Part shown: in pieces, positions 27,418 to 35,269 of the stretch
Layout of the letters: each line of letters starts with the position of its first letter
Numbering within the stretch: position 1 is the stretch's first letter
Source: Pseudomonas muyukensis
Lineage (GTDB): Bacteria > Pseudomonadota > Gammaproteobacteria > Pseudomonadales > Pseudomonadaceae
Assembly: GCF_019139535.1 (NCBI RefSeq)
Contig: NZ_CP077073.1
Location: forward strand, 2,198,501 to 2,262,500
Length of the DNA: 64,000 bases
Direction: 5' to 3'
Program-made: the position numbers and the translations under genes
Notes under the pieces: model-generated
Database searches by the model: none
What the model was told of the DNA's origin: nothing
Seen by the model: only the letters and a program-made list of their open reading frames with translations

Positions 27418-27948
27418 ATGAAAGACCAGTTGCTCGAATTCATCCGCCTCGTCGGTGCCGGCTGCATGCGCGAGGAAGACATCGAGCGCATCGCCGCCGA
27501 AGCCGCCCAGGCCTACGCCGACCCCGCCGCCTTCCTGGCCGCCAACCCCGACATCAACTACGACGACAGCTTCCCGTTTTCCCTGGGGGAATGGGTGGTG
27601 GTCGGCAGCCTGCCGGACACCGTGCTGTTCCAGGCCGACAGCTACCAGGATCTGTTCCAGCAGATCAGCGACTCGTTCGACAAGAGCGTGCCGTTCACCC
27701 TCAAGCCCAAGCAACTGGCGCGCACCGAGGCGTTGACCGCGCTCAATCGCATCCAGGTGCAGATGGGTGCGCTGAACAAGGAGGCTGGCGGCTATGTGCT
27801 GCTGAACTTCAGCCAGTTGCTCGACGATGAGTTGCAGATGGTGATGGTGGGGCAGAACGACCTGGCCCGGGTACTGGCGTTGGGCGAGGCCGTTGGCATC
27901 AAGGTGGAGCCGGCGCTGGAAGCCCTGAAGGTGGCGCTGCACGTCTGA
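27418..27948 (+). CDS. Hypothetical protein, 176 aa
   Basis: I do not recognise this family. The protein begins MKDQLLEFIRLVGAGCMREE, is mixed alpha/beta, has no signal peptide or membrane helix, and is acidic in its first half (NPDINYDDSFPFSLGEW). The third codon-position GC bias and a sensible fold pattern (VVVGSLPDTVLFQADSY, YVLLNFSQLLDDELQMVMV) support real coding. It lies 61 bp after the ankyrin gene in the same direction and may be co-transcribed. It ends 10 bp before the REP array. Confidence 0.7.
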   Translation: MKDQLLEFIRLVGAGCMREEDIERIAAEAAQAYADPAAFLAANPDINYDDSFPFSLGEWVVVGSLPDTVLFQADSYQDLFQQISDSFDKSVPFTLKPKQLARTEALTALNRIQVQMGALNKEAGGYVLLNFSQLLDDELQMVMVGQNDLARVLALGEAVGIKVEPALEALKVALHV

Positions 27949-27958
27949 ATGACGTTCT

Positions 27959-28545
27959 GTAGGCGCCAGCCTTGCTGGCGAAGCAAGCAACGCCGGTGTT
28001 CGCCGGCAAGCCGGCGCCTACAACGCTTACGGCCTGCAACACCTGTAGGAGCCAGCCTTGCTGGCGAACCAGGCGACGCGGAGGATGGCACCGGCTGCGC
28101 CGGTGTTCGCCGGCAAGGCCGGCTCCTACAACGCGTACGGCCTGCAATACCCGTAGGAGCCAGCCTTGCTGGCGAACCAGGCGACGCGGAGGATGGCACC
28201 GGCTGCGCCGGTGTTCGCCGGCAAGCCGGCTCCTACAACGCTTACGGCCTGCAACACCTGTAGGAGCCAGCCTTGCTGGCGAACCAGGCGACGCGGTGCA
28301 TGGCACCGGCTGCGCCGGTGTTCGCCGGCAAGCCGGCTCCTACAACGCGTACGGCCTGCAATACCCGTAGGAGCCAGCCTTGCTGGCGAACCAGGCGACG
28401 CGGAGGATGGCACCGGCTGCGCCGGTGTTCGCCGGCAAGCCGGCTCCTACAACGCTTACAGCCTGCAACACCTGTAGGAGCCAGCCTTGCTGGCGAAGCA
28501 GGCGACGCGGTGCATGACACCGGCAACGCCGGTTTCTACGGTATC
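27959..28545. repeat. Tandem array of six REP-type palindromic units, about 107-bp period
   Basis: Units start with GTAGGAGCCAGCCTTGCTGG (first unit GTAGGCGCCAGCC) at 27959, 28045, 28153, 28260, 28367 and 28474. The spacings are 86, 108, 107, 107 and 107. Each unit is an imperfect palindrome, with the second arm TTCGCCGGCAAGCCGGCTCC. The linker between units alternates between ACGCTTACGGCCTGCAACAC and ACGCGTACGGCCTGCAATAC. The last unit is degenerate after about 28520. It occupies the whole space between the hypothetical gene and the convergent ZIP gene. Confidence 0.9.
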
Positions 28546-28590
28546 TGTGGGTAGCCCCGGGCGGCGTTGCCGTCATCGCCTGGATAGCGC

Positions 28591-29529
28591 TCAACCCAAC
28601 GCGGTATCGAGGAACATCATCACCGCGAATCCGCCCATCAAGCCCAGCGTCGCTGCGGTCTGATGCCCGTTGCGGTGGGTTTCCGGGATCACCTCGTGGG
28701 ACACCACGAAGATCATCGCCCCCGCCGCCAGGCCCATGCTGATCGGGTAGGCCAGGGCAAAGCCGGTGGAAATCCCCAGGCCGATCACCGCCCCCAGCGG
28801 CTCCATCAACCCCGAGCCGATCGCCACCAGCGCCGCCTTCAGGTTCGACAACCCTGTGGCCCGCAAGGCCAGGGCCACGGCCAGCCCCTCGGGGATGTCC
28901 TGGATGGCGATGGCGCTGGTCAGCGGCAAGCCGATATTCATGTCGCCATTGGCGAAGCTCACGCCGATGGCCATGCCTTCAGGCAGGTTGTGCAGGGTGA
29001 TGGCCAGGACGAACAGCCAGACCCGGCTCAGGCGCTCGGCCTCTGGGCCGCAAGGGCCGGTGCTTTCATGCTCGTGCGGGGTGAAACGGTCGAGGCCGAG
29101 CATCAACAGCACGCCCAGGCCCATGCCCAGCACCACGGTGAAAGCCGCCGCCGGGCCGTTGCCGGTGATTTCACGGGCGGCGTCCAGGCCCGGCAGAATC
29201 AGCGAAAACGAACTGGCGGCGAGCATCATGCCGGCGGCAAAGCCGAGCATCACGTCCTGGCTGCGGGCGTTGACATCGCGCAGGATCACCGCCAGCACCG
29301 CACCCAGCGCCGTGGCGCCGAAACCGGACAGACCACCGAGCAGGGCCAGGTGCAGGTTGTCGGCGTGGTCGCCGTTGATCGCGTTCCAGATGCTCGCCAG
29401 CAACAGGGCGACGATCGCCAGCAGGCTCAGGGCCAGGCCGGCACTGAGCCAGGGAGTGCTCAGCGCCTGTTGGCGCCAGGCGCTGAGCAGGGACAGGGGG
29501 GCGGGGCTGTGGGCGTGGGCAGGGGGCAT
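28591..29529 (-). CDS. ZIP family metal transporter
   Basis: A 312-residue ZIP (ZupT-like) transporter with about eight membrane helices. The metal-binding helices are clear: ITLHNLPEGMAIGVSFANGD and AIAIQDIPEGLAVALAL. The loop between helices has HEHESTGPCGPEAE, short for a metal-binding loop. ZIP proteins bring zinc, iron or manganese into the cytoplasm; the exact metal is not readable. No Zur box was found upstream by eye. It is convergent with the hypothetical gene and divergent from the PLDc_N gene. Confidence 0.93.
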   Translation of the reverse strand: MPPAHAHSPAPLSLLSAWRQQALSTPWLSAGLALSLLAIVALLLASIWNAINGDHADNLHLALLGGLSGFGATALGAVLAVILRDVNARSQDVMLGFAAGMMLAASSFSLILPGLDAAREITGNGPAAAFTVVLGMGLGVLLMLGLDRFTPHEHESTGPCGPEAERLSRVWLFVLAITLHNLPEGMAIGVSFANGDMNIGLPLTSAIAIQDIPEGLAVALALRATGLSNLKAALVAIGSGLMEPLGAVIGLGISTGFALAYPISMGLAAGAMIFVVSHEVIPETHRNGHQTAATLGLMGGFAVMMFLDTALG

Positions 29530-29654
29530 GCGGACCTCGAAACAATGAATGACAGCAGTCTAGCCAGTGACCTGCGCAGCTGGCCAAGGATTCCCTTCTA
29601 TCGCCGCCATAGGCGCTATGCTGTGCACCAGGCACATCGCACGGGAGCTGCGAC

Positions 29655-29846
29655 ATGGGTTCTACCTTCAATAGCCTGGTCGGGCTGATCATTCTGGCCC
29701 TGGATATCTGGGCGATCCTCAACGTGCTCAAGAGCGGTGCCGAGGTGGGCATCAAGGTGCTGTGGATCTTGCTGATCGTCCTGTTGCCGGTACTGGGGCT
29801 GATCATCTGGGCCATCGCCGGGCCACGGGGCAATGTGCGTATCTGA
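29655..29846 (+). CDS. Small PLDc_N-domain membrane protein
   Basis: A 63-residue protein with two membrane helices (SLVGLIILALDIWAILNVL and KVLWILLIVLLPVLGLIIWA) ending in AGPRGNVRI. This is the N-terminal domain found in cardiolipin synthases (PLDc_N) as a stand-alone protein, with the W-x-I-L-x-V-L-P-x-L-G pattern. Function unknown. The start at 29655 is preceded by GGGAG. It is 187 bp before the LTA-synthase-like gene in the same direction. Confidence 0.82.
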   Translation: MGSTFNSLVGLIILALDIWAILNVLKSGAEVGIKVLWILLIVLLPVLGLIIWAIAGPRGNVRI

Positions 29847-30033
29847 GGCCTGCCTGGGCAACTGTTTAACTTTGTAAGGGCAGGCTGCTCTCGACAAAAT
29901 TTTCACACTCGATTTTTGAAAATCCGCGCCGCACAATGCGGCCTTGGTCCCGCGGCGCCATCGGCTGCCTGGGCGCCGAGGCTGTAGGCGATCTCGCCTT
30001 CCCGCAAACCGCAATCCTAGGACCTCTCCATTC

Positions 30034-32109
30034 ATGGCTAACACGGACGCCTTGAAGCAACAGGACGTGCGAGGCTCGTTCTCGCCGACCCTGAAATCCC
30101 ACCTGGCCTACACGCTGCTCAGCGGCCTGGTGATCATGCTGATGCTCAGCCTGGTGCGCCTGGCGCTGCTGGTCTACAACAGCGACATGATCGGCGAAAC
30201 CCCCTACGCCACAGTTGCCGAGGGCTTCCTCAATGGCTTGCGCTTCGACCTGCGCGTGGTGGTGTACATCAGCATCCCACTGTTGCTGGCGCTGCTCAGC
30301 CCCTGGTTGATGGCCCGTCGAGGCCTGTTCCGGTTCTGGCTGACGATCACCTCGAGCGTGGTGATGTTCCTCGGCCTGATGGAGATGGACTTCTACCGCG
30401 AGTTCCACCAGCGCTTGAACGGCCTGGTGTTCCAGTACATCAAGGAAGACCCCAAGACCGTGCTGAGCATGCTCTGGTACGGCTTCCCGGTGGTCCGCTA
30501 CCTGCTGGCCTGGCTGTTCGGCACCTGGTTGTTGAGCCTGCTGTTCAAGGGCATCGACCGCCTGACGCGCGGCAACGGCAGCGCCCGGGCCGTGGTCGGC
30601 AGCAAGATCGCGCCCTGGTATGGCCGCCTGGCGGTGTTCATGGTGGTGCTGCTGGTGGCAGTGGTCGCCGCCCGCGGTACCCTGCGCCAGGGCCCACCCA
30701 TGCGCTGGGGCGATGCCTTCACCACCGAGTCGAATTTCGTCAACCAGCTCGGCCTGAATGGCACCCTGACCCTGATCGACGCGGCCAAGAGCCGTTTCGG
30801 CGAGGACCGCGCCAATATCTGGAAACCCGTGCTCGAGCAGCCGTTGGCCACCCAGACCGTACGCGAGCAACTGCTGACCGCCAACGACACCTTGGTCGAT
30901 GCCGACGAGGCCGCGGTGCGCCGTGACTTCGTGCCGCCGGCGGCCAACACCCTGGCGATCAAGAACGTCGTGGTCATCCTCATGGAGAGCTTTGCCGGCC
31001 ACTCGGTGGGCGCTCTGGGCAGCGACGCCAACATCACCCCGTACTTCGACAAGCTGGCCAAGGAAGGTCTGCTGTTCGACCGCTTCTTCTCCAACGGCAC
31101 CCATACCCACCAGGGCATGTTCGCCACCATGGCCTGCTTCCCCAACCTGCCGGGCTTCGAATACCTGATGCAGACCCCGGAAGGCGGCCACAAGCTGTCT
31201 GGCCTGCCGGCACTGCTCAGCGCCCGCGATTACGACGATGTCTACGTGTACAACGGCGACTTCGCCTGGGACAACCAGTCCGGTTTCTTCGGCAACCAGG
31301 GCATGACCACCTTCATCGGCCGCAACGACTTCGTCGACCCGGTGTTCTCCGACCCCACCTGGGGCGTATCCGACCAGGACATGTTCGACCGCGGCAACCA
31401 GGAGCTGGCCAAGCACGACGGCAAGAAGCCGATCTACGCCCTGCTGCAGACCCTCTCCAACCACACCCCGTACGCGCTGCCCAAGGCGCTGCCAGTGGAG
31501 AAGGTCACCGGCCACGGTCGTCTTGACGAGCACCTGACCGCCATGCGCTATTCCGATTGGGCACTGGGCCAGTTCTTCGAGAAGGCGCGCAAGGAGCCCT
31601 ACTTCAAGGACACCCTGTTCGTCATCGTCGGCGACCATGGTTTTGGCAACAACCAGCAGATCACCGAATTCGACCTGGGACGCTTCCATGTACCGCTGCT
31701 GCTGATCGCCCCGGGCATCCAGGAGAAGTTTGGCGCGGTCAACCACACCGTGGGTACGCAGGTCGACATCGTGCCGACCATCATGGGCCGTCTCGGTGGC
31801 CAGACCCGCCACCAGTGCTGGGGCCGTGACCTGCTCAACCTGCCGGCGGGCGATCCGGGCGAGGGCATGATCAAGCCGTCGGGCAGCGAGCAGGTGGTCG
31901 GTTTCCTGCAAGGTGACCGGATCCTCATCGAGTCCAAGGAAATGACACCGCGGATGTACCGCTACCAACTGGGGCGCGAGCCCAAGGGCGAACTGATCGA
32001 GAGCCCGGATCAGGCGCAGATGCTGCAAAAGCTCGAAGCGTTCATCCAGACCGCGACCAAGAGCCTGCTGGACAACACCGCCGGTGTCGTCCACGGCACG
32101 CCGAAGTAA
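30034..32109 (+). CDS. LTA synthase/OpgB-like membrane sulfatase-fold enzyme
   Basis: A 691-residue protein with about five N-terminal membrane helices (residues 20-215) and a periplasmic alkaline-phosphatase-superfamily domain from about 310. The metal site begins VVVILMESFAGHSVGAL, the likely Thr nucleophile is in FSNGTHTHQGMFATM, and the second metal ligands are in VIVGDHGFGNN. This family moves phosphoglycerol or phosphoethanolamine head groups from phospholipids to envelope glycans; in Gram-negatives OpgB decorates periplasmic glucans. The exact acceptor is unknown. The ATG at 30034 gives MANTDALKQQ; longer frames upstream are Arg-rich and unlikely. A strong terminator follows. Confidence 0.92.
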   Translation: MANTDALKQQDVRGSFSPTLKSHLAYTLLSGLVIMLMLSLVRLALLVYNSDMIGETPYATVAEGFLNGLRFDLRVVVYISIPLLLALLSPWLMARRGLFRFWLTITSSVVMFLGLMEMDFYREFHQRLNGLVFQYIKEDPKTVLSMLWYGFPVVRYLLAWLFGTWLLSLLFKGIDRLTRGNGSARAVVGSKIAPWYGRLAVFMVVLLVAVVAARGTLRQGPPMRWGDAFTTESNFVNQLGLNGTLTLIDAAKSRFGEDRANIWKPVLEQPLATQTVREQLLTANDTLVDADEAAVRRDFVPPAANTLAIKNVVVILMESFAGHSVGALGSDANITPYFDKLAKEGLLFDRFFSNGTHTHQGMFATMACFPNLPGFEYLMQTPEGGHKLSGLPALLSARDYDDVYVYNGDFAWDNQSGFFGNQGMTTFIGRNDFVDPVFSDPTWGVSDQDMFDRGNQELAKHDGKKPIYALLQTLSNHTPYALPKALPVEKVTGHGRLDEHLTAMRYSDWALGQFFEKARKEPYFKDTLFVIVGDHGFGNNQQITEFDLGRFHVPLLLIAPGIQEKFGAVNHTVGTQVDIVPTIMGRLGGQTRHQCWGRDLLNLPAGDPGEGMIKPSGSEQVVGFLQGDRILIESKEMTPRMYRYQLGREPKGELIESPDQAQMLQKLEAFIQTATKSLLDNTAGVVHGTPK

Positions 32110-32128
32110 GCTGGCCGCCGCCATGAAC

Positions 32129-32157
32129 AAGCCCGCCGTTGCCCGGCGGGCTTTTTT
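32129..32157 (+). terminator. Intrinsic terminator of the LTA-synthase-like gene
   Basis: AAGCCCGCC pairs with GGCGGGCTT across a 7-base loop and is followed by TTTTTT. It starts 20 bases after the stop codon. Confidence 0.92.
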
Positions 32158-32250
32158 CATGGGGTTTGATGCACCCGGCTGAACATCGCCTGCTGCCCAT
32201 GGTCAAGCTAGTACGGAGTGTCATTCACCGTCTCCAGCGAGGGCTGATCG

Positions 32251-32487
32251 ATGAAAGCGTGGGAAGTCAGCTTTGCCAACCAGAAGGGCGAACCGCAAAC
32301 CCTGCTGCTCAACGCCGAGCAGCGCCCCAGCGAGGAAGACGCCGCGCGGGCGATTCGCTCGCGGCTGTTTCCACTGATGGACGAGCTGGACCTCAACGAC
32401 TTCCAGGACCGCAGTTATTCCCCCACCGCGCGCTGGCTCAAGGAGCAGAGCGGGGTGATCATCACCACCATCCGCGAAGCGCCCTGA
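32251..32487 (+). CDS. Hypothetical protein, 78 aa
   Basis: A small acidic protein starting MKAWEVSFANQKGEPQTLLL, with EEDAARAIRSRLFPLMDELD and a beta-like end (SGVIITTIREAP). No family is known to me. No signal or membrane segment. It has its own upstream region after the LTA-synthase-like terminator, and a weak ribosome site (GAGGG). Its compact alpha/beta pattern and normal codon use support it as real. Confidence 0.65.
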   Translation: MKAWEVSFANQKGEPQTLLLNAEQRPSEEDAARAIRSRLFPLMDELDLNDFQDRSYSPTARWLKEQSGVIITTIREAP

Positions 32488-32500
32488 AGCGCGCTGTCTG

Positions 32501-32526
32501 GCGTAGTGCCTGCACAGGCACTACGC
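32501..32526. terminator. Perfect 12-bp inverted repeat
   Basis: GCGTAGTGCCTG at 32501-32512 and CAGGCACTACGC at 32515-32526 are exact inverse copies around CA. It lies 14 bases after the stop of the 78-residue gene. There is no U tract, so it may be a weak terminator or a protein-binding palindrome. Confidence 0.45.
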
Positions 32527-32672
32527 TGCAATAAGGCGCCGGTCTTCTCTGCGGGCCGCCGCCGTTTACATTCGCGTCTCGCAATCCGCTCGTAATGTCA
32601 GGCATGACCTTGTTGCCAGGCAGGTGCGTTGTGCACGGAAAGTCTATCCATTGCTTTGCAGGAGGACGTTTC

Positions 32673-33005
32673 ATGAGCAGCTCGAACGACGATATCAGCA
32701 GCAGCGTCCTGCGCCAGATGAAAGCTGGCGGTTTCGATTTCACCCGCATCCATCCCATCGAGTTCTATGCCGTGTTCCCCGACGAGGCCGGTGCGCGCCG
32801 GGCGGCTGGGCAGTTTCGCGGCGAGTCGCTCAACGCCCAGGTGAGCGAGCGTGACGACGGCGCCTGGCACCTGGAGCTGAGCAAGGTCATGTACGCCACC
32901 CATGGTGGTATCGGCGCTTTCGAGCAGGCTTTCGAACTGGTCGTGTCGCCCTATGGCGGCGAGGTCGAGGGCTGGGGCGTCAAGCAGGAGCGGCCCATCG
33001 CCTAG
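32673..33005 (+). CDS. rraB: Ribonuclease E inhibitor RraB-like
   Basis: A 110-residue protein of the RraB family. It starts MSSSNDDISSSVLRQMKAGG and contains FDFTRIHPIEFYAVFPDEAG and ERDDGAWHLELSKVMYATH, ending EGWGVKQERP, the typical RraB C-terminus. In E. coli RraB binds the C-terminal scaffold of RNase E and changes which mRNAs are cut. The role is inferred from family. The ATG at 32673 has AGGAGG upstream; 26 extra codons from 32595 are unlikely. It is convergent with the cytochrome c gene. Confidence 0.87.
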   Translation: MSSSNDDISSSVLRQMKAGGFDFTRIHPIEFYAVFPDEAGARRAAGQFRGESLNAQVSERDDGAWHLELSKVMYATHGGIGAFEQAFELVVSPYGGEVEGWGVKQERPIA

Positions 33006-33015
33006 GATGGCACCC

Positions 33016-33157
33016 ATACAAGCCAGCTTGCTGGCGAACCAGGCAGCGTGGTGGATGGCACCGGCGATGCCGGTGTTCGCCGGCAAGCCGGCGCCTACAC
33101 GTTTGCGGCGCACCCCGCCCCGTAGGAGCCAGCCTTGCTGGCGAACCAGGCGCCTAC
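33016..33157. repeat. REP elements, AGCCAGCTTGCTGGCGAA type
   Basis: Arms at 33020-33038 (AAGCCAGCTTGCTGGCGAA) and 33077-33097 (TTCGCCGGCAAGCCGG, then GCGCCTACA) form one unit. A second left arm (GTAGGAGCCAGCCTTGC) follows at 33122, running into the 3' end of the cytochrome gene. Same family as the array at 27959. Confidence 0.75.
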
Positions 33158-33960
33158 GGCTGGACCTTGCGCCCGGCCATGTGCACCAGGTAGGCCAGCA
33201 GGGCGTCGAGTTCCTGTTCATTCAGCACCTGGGGGGCAAACCCGGGCATCTTCGCCTGGGGCCAATGCCGCAGGCTCTGCGGGTCGCGGATGTACTGGCG
33301 CAGGAACGCCGGCTGGAAATACTCGGTCGGGTTGTGCGGCAGGTTCAGGTCCGGGCCGAATTGCGCATCCCCTGCACCATTGAGCCGGTGACAGGCCAGG
33401 CAGTTCTGCTGGAACAGGGCAAAGCCTTGGCGCACCGGGTCGTTGGCGGCCAGTGCCGGGGCGGGCAGCAGGGCGGGAAAGCGCGCCTCGACCGGCGGCA
33501 GCCGGCGAATGGTGGCGATCTGAAACGGCCACTGCTCGGGGCGGATGCCGCTGGCCTGCGGGTTGCGCCAGACCAGGTAGAACGGCCCGGCCCCGGGTTT
33601 GCCCTTGGCCAGTGGTGGCCAGGGCTGGCTGGGGTCCTCGATGGCCAGCCAGGCCTGGGCCGGCCCCGCCTGCAACAAGGGACCGGCGGGCATTTCCGCG
33701 GCGAAGCCGTCCAGTGCCACGGCCTGCAGGTGATCGCCCGGTTGCACGCCGTCGAGCAGCACGGCCAGGGGGATGGCGCGGTAGTGCATGGTGCGCTTGT
33801 AGGCAACGTCTTGTTCGACCTCGAGGTCGCGGGCTTGCGGGTGGGCGAGCAGTTGCGCGGTGTGCCATTGGCGGCTGCCACCCTCGAGGGTCAGGGTCAG
33901 TTGCGCCGCCGACACTGGCAAGGCGAACAACAGGCAGAGCAGGGTGAGGCACAGGCGCAT
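33154..33960 (-). CDS. Exported c-type cytochrome with an extra N-terminal domain
   Basis: A 268-residue protein. A signal peptide (MRLCLTLLCLLFALPVSA) is followed by about 140 residues that look like the beta-rich molybdopterin-oxidoreductase-type domain (YRAIPLAVLLDGVQPGDHLQ, LAIEDPSQPWPPL, FYLVWRNPQASG). A C-terminal monohaem cytochrome c domain has CLACH at about residue 187 and a distal Met in KMPGFAP. The N-terminal assignment is tentative. It is expected in the periplasm and to pass electrons. The ATG at 33960 has GGAG 7 bases upstream. A 31-residue membrane peptide gene precedes it on the same strand. Confidence 0.85.
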   Translation of the reverse strand: MRLCLTLLCLLFALPVSAAQLTLTLEGGSRQWHTAQLLAHPQARDLEVEQDVAYKRTMHYRAIPLAVLLDGVQPGDHLQAVALDGFAAEMPAGPLLQAGPAQAWLAIEDPSQPWPPLAKGKPGAGPFYLVWRNPQASGIRPEQWPFQIATIRRLPPVEARFPALLPAPALAANDPVRQGFALFQQNCLACHRLNGAGDAQFGPDLNLPHNPTEYFQPAFLRQYIRDPQSLRHWPQAKMPGFAPQVLNEQELDALLAYLVHMAGRKVQP

Positions 33961-34025
33961 GGGCAATCTCCAACCGTCAGGGTCGGCAGATTACCTGCGC
34001 AGGGGCGGCCAGGGCCACTGCCGTG

Positions 34026-34121
34026 TCAACCGAACAGCCGGGTAAGGTTGGGCAGGATCAGCAGCAGCGTCGTGGCGAAGAGAATGAGCCCAGCTTGGCG
34101 TACTTTCGATTGTCTGAACAT
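34026..34121 (-). CDS. Putative 31-residue membrane peptide
   Basis: An open frame MFRQSKVRQAGLILFATT that goes on as LLLILPNLTRLFG. It has a basic N-terminus and one hydrophobic helix of about 17 residues, the pattern of a small membrane protein. GAAGGCGG lies 6 bases before the ATG. It ends 65 bp before the cytochrome c start on the same strand. There is no homologue I can name, and an open frame this short can occur by chance. Confidence 0.45.
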   Translation of the reverse strand: MFRQSKVRQAGLILFATTLLLILPNLTRLFG

Positions 34122-34487
34122 GGCGGACCGCCTTCTTGTTGTTATTCCTGAATAACCCTTGGCTTCCTTGTCGCGCGTCGGGTCGATCGCAGTGGCCTGG
34201 TCAAGCGCCGAACCTGCTTGCCTCGTGTGTCTGGATATACAACCAACAGTAGGGCCCGCGTCATCCCTGATTCAGAACCCTTTGTTCTAAGCAAACAGTG
34301 GCAAATTGCCGAACGCTTAAAGGCCATTGGCCACCCCGCTGGCGCACTTGGGCTAGACGAGTGCGCGCCCAGGGTTACCGAGGGTTACAGGGCCTACCGT
34401 CCGTCCGGATATCCTACTTGCTTGTACTGGTTTTTCGCGTCAGTCTCTACAGCAAATCCCACCCACATGTCGTTCAGGACTACCCCT
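34122..34487. other. Non-coding spacer upstream of the glutamine amidotransferase gene
   Basis: This 366-bp stretch has lower GC than its surroundings and no credible gene, although an open frame from 34218 continues into the amidotransferase. It contains CTGGATATAC and CAACAG near 34231-34249, which looks like a LexA half-site pair but has the wrong spacing. I see no terminator or REP element. It must hold the promoters of the amidotransferase and probably of the 31-residue peptide. Confidence 0.5.
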
Positions 34488-35222
34488 ATGTCGTTACGCA
34501 TCTGCATCCTTGAAACCGATGTCCTGCGGCCGGAGTTGATCGCGCAGTACCAGGGCTACGGCAGGATGTTCGAGCAGCTGTTTTCGCGCCAGCCAATCGC
34601 CGCCGAGTTTGACGTGTACAACGTGATGAACGGCGATTACCCGGCCGAGGACGAACGGTTCGATGCGTACCTGGTGACTGGCAGCAAGGCCGACTCGTTC
34701 GGCGACGACCCGTGGATCCAGACCCTCAAGGCGTACCTGCTCAAGCTCTACGAGCGTGGCGAGAAGTTGCTGGGGGTGTGTTTCGGCCATCAGCTGCTGG
34801 CCCTGACCCTGGGCGGCAAGGCCGAGCGCGCCGACAAGGGCTGGGGCGTGGGCATCCACCGCTACAGCCTGGCGGCCCATGCACCGTGGATGGACCCGCA
34901 GGTGTCCGAGCTGACCCTGTTGATCAGCCACCAGGACCAGGTTACCGAGCTGCCCGAAGGGGCCACGGTAATCGCGTCCAGCGATTTCTGCCCGAACGCT
35001 GCGTACCACATCGGTGACCAGGTGCTGTGTTTCCAGGGGCATCCGGAGTTCGTCCACGATTATTCGCGGGCATTGCTCGATGCGCGGCAGACAGCGCTGG
35101 GGGACGAGGTGTACGCGAAGGCGGTGGCCAGCCTGGCCACCGAACACCAGGGCGATCTGGTGGGTGAGTGGATGCTGCGCTTCATTCAGCAGCCGGCCAA
35201 GGCGGGCGATAGCGCGGTGTGA
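34488..35222 (+). CDS. Class I glutamine amidotransferase (GMP-synthase-type GATase domain)
   Basis: A 244-residue stand-alone GATase. It starts MSLRICILETDVLRPELIAQ; the nucleophile Cys is in GVCFGHQLLALTLGG at about residue 98, and the His-Glu pair is in CFQGHPEFVHDY. The Cys and His match the active triad. Such proteins in pseudomonads are usually named after GMP synthase or PuuD-like hydrolases but have no synthase partner; substrate unknown. The start at 34488 is chosen from the family; ATG 34467 is in frame. No strong ribosome site decides. Confidence 0.87.
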   Translation: MSLRICILETDVLRPELIAQYQGYGRMFEQLFSRQPIAAEFDVYNVMNGDYPAEDERFDAYLVTGSKADSFGDDPWIQTLKAYLLKLYERGEKLLGVCFGHQLLALTLGGKAERADKGWGVGIHRYSLAAHAPWMDPQVSELTLLISHQDQVTELPEGATVIASSDFCPNAAYHIGDQVLCFQGHPEFVHDYSRALLDARQTALGDEVYAKAVASLATEHQGDLVGEWMLRFIQQPAKAGDSAV

Positions 35223-35269
35223 CCCTCGGGCCGCCGGTGGGGCTGGCCTTGCTGGCGAACGGGGTAACG

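Noticed and set aside
27959..28545. Possible CRISPR array
   Set aside because: The unit is about 107 bp and itself palindromic, the linkers are two alternating fixed sequences and not unique spacers, and no cas genes are near. It is a REP array.
29866..32160. 764-residue open frame antisense to the LTA-synthase-like gene
   Set aside because: It mirrors the codons of the sense gene in a GC-rich genome, has no ribosome site, and its protein is Gln/His/Val-rich with no domain. Similar antisense frames over aprA, aprD, aprE and the MFS genes were rejected for the same reason.
34231..34249. LexA box
   Set aside because: CTG and CAG are 13 bases apart instead of the required 10, so it does not fit the LexA consensus.
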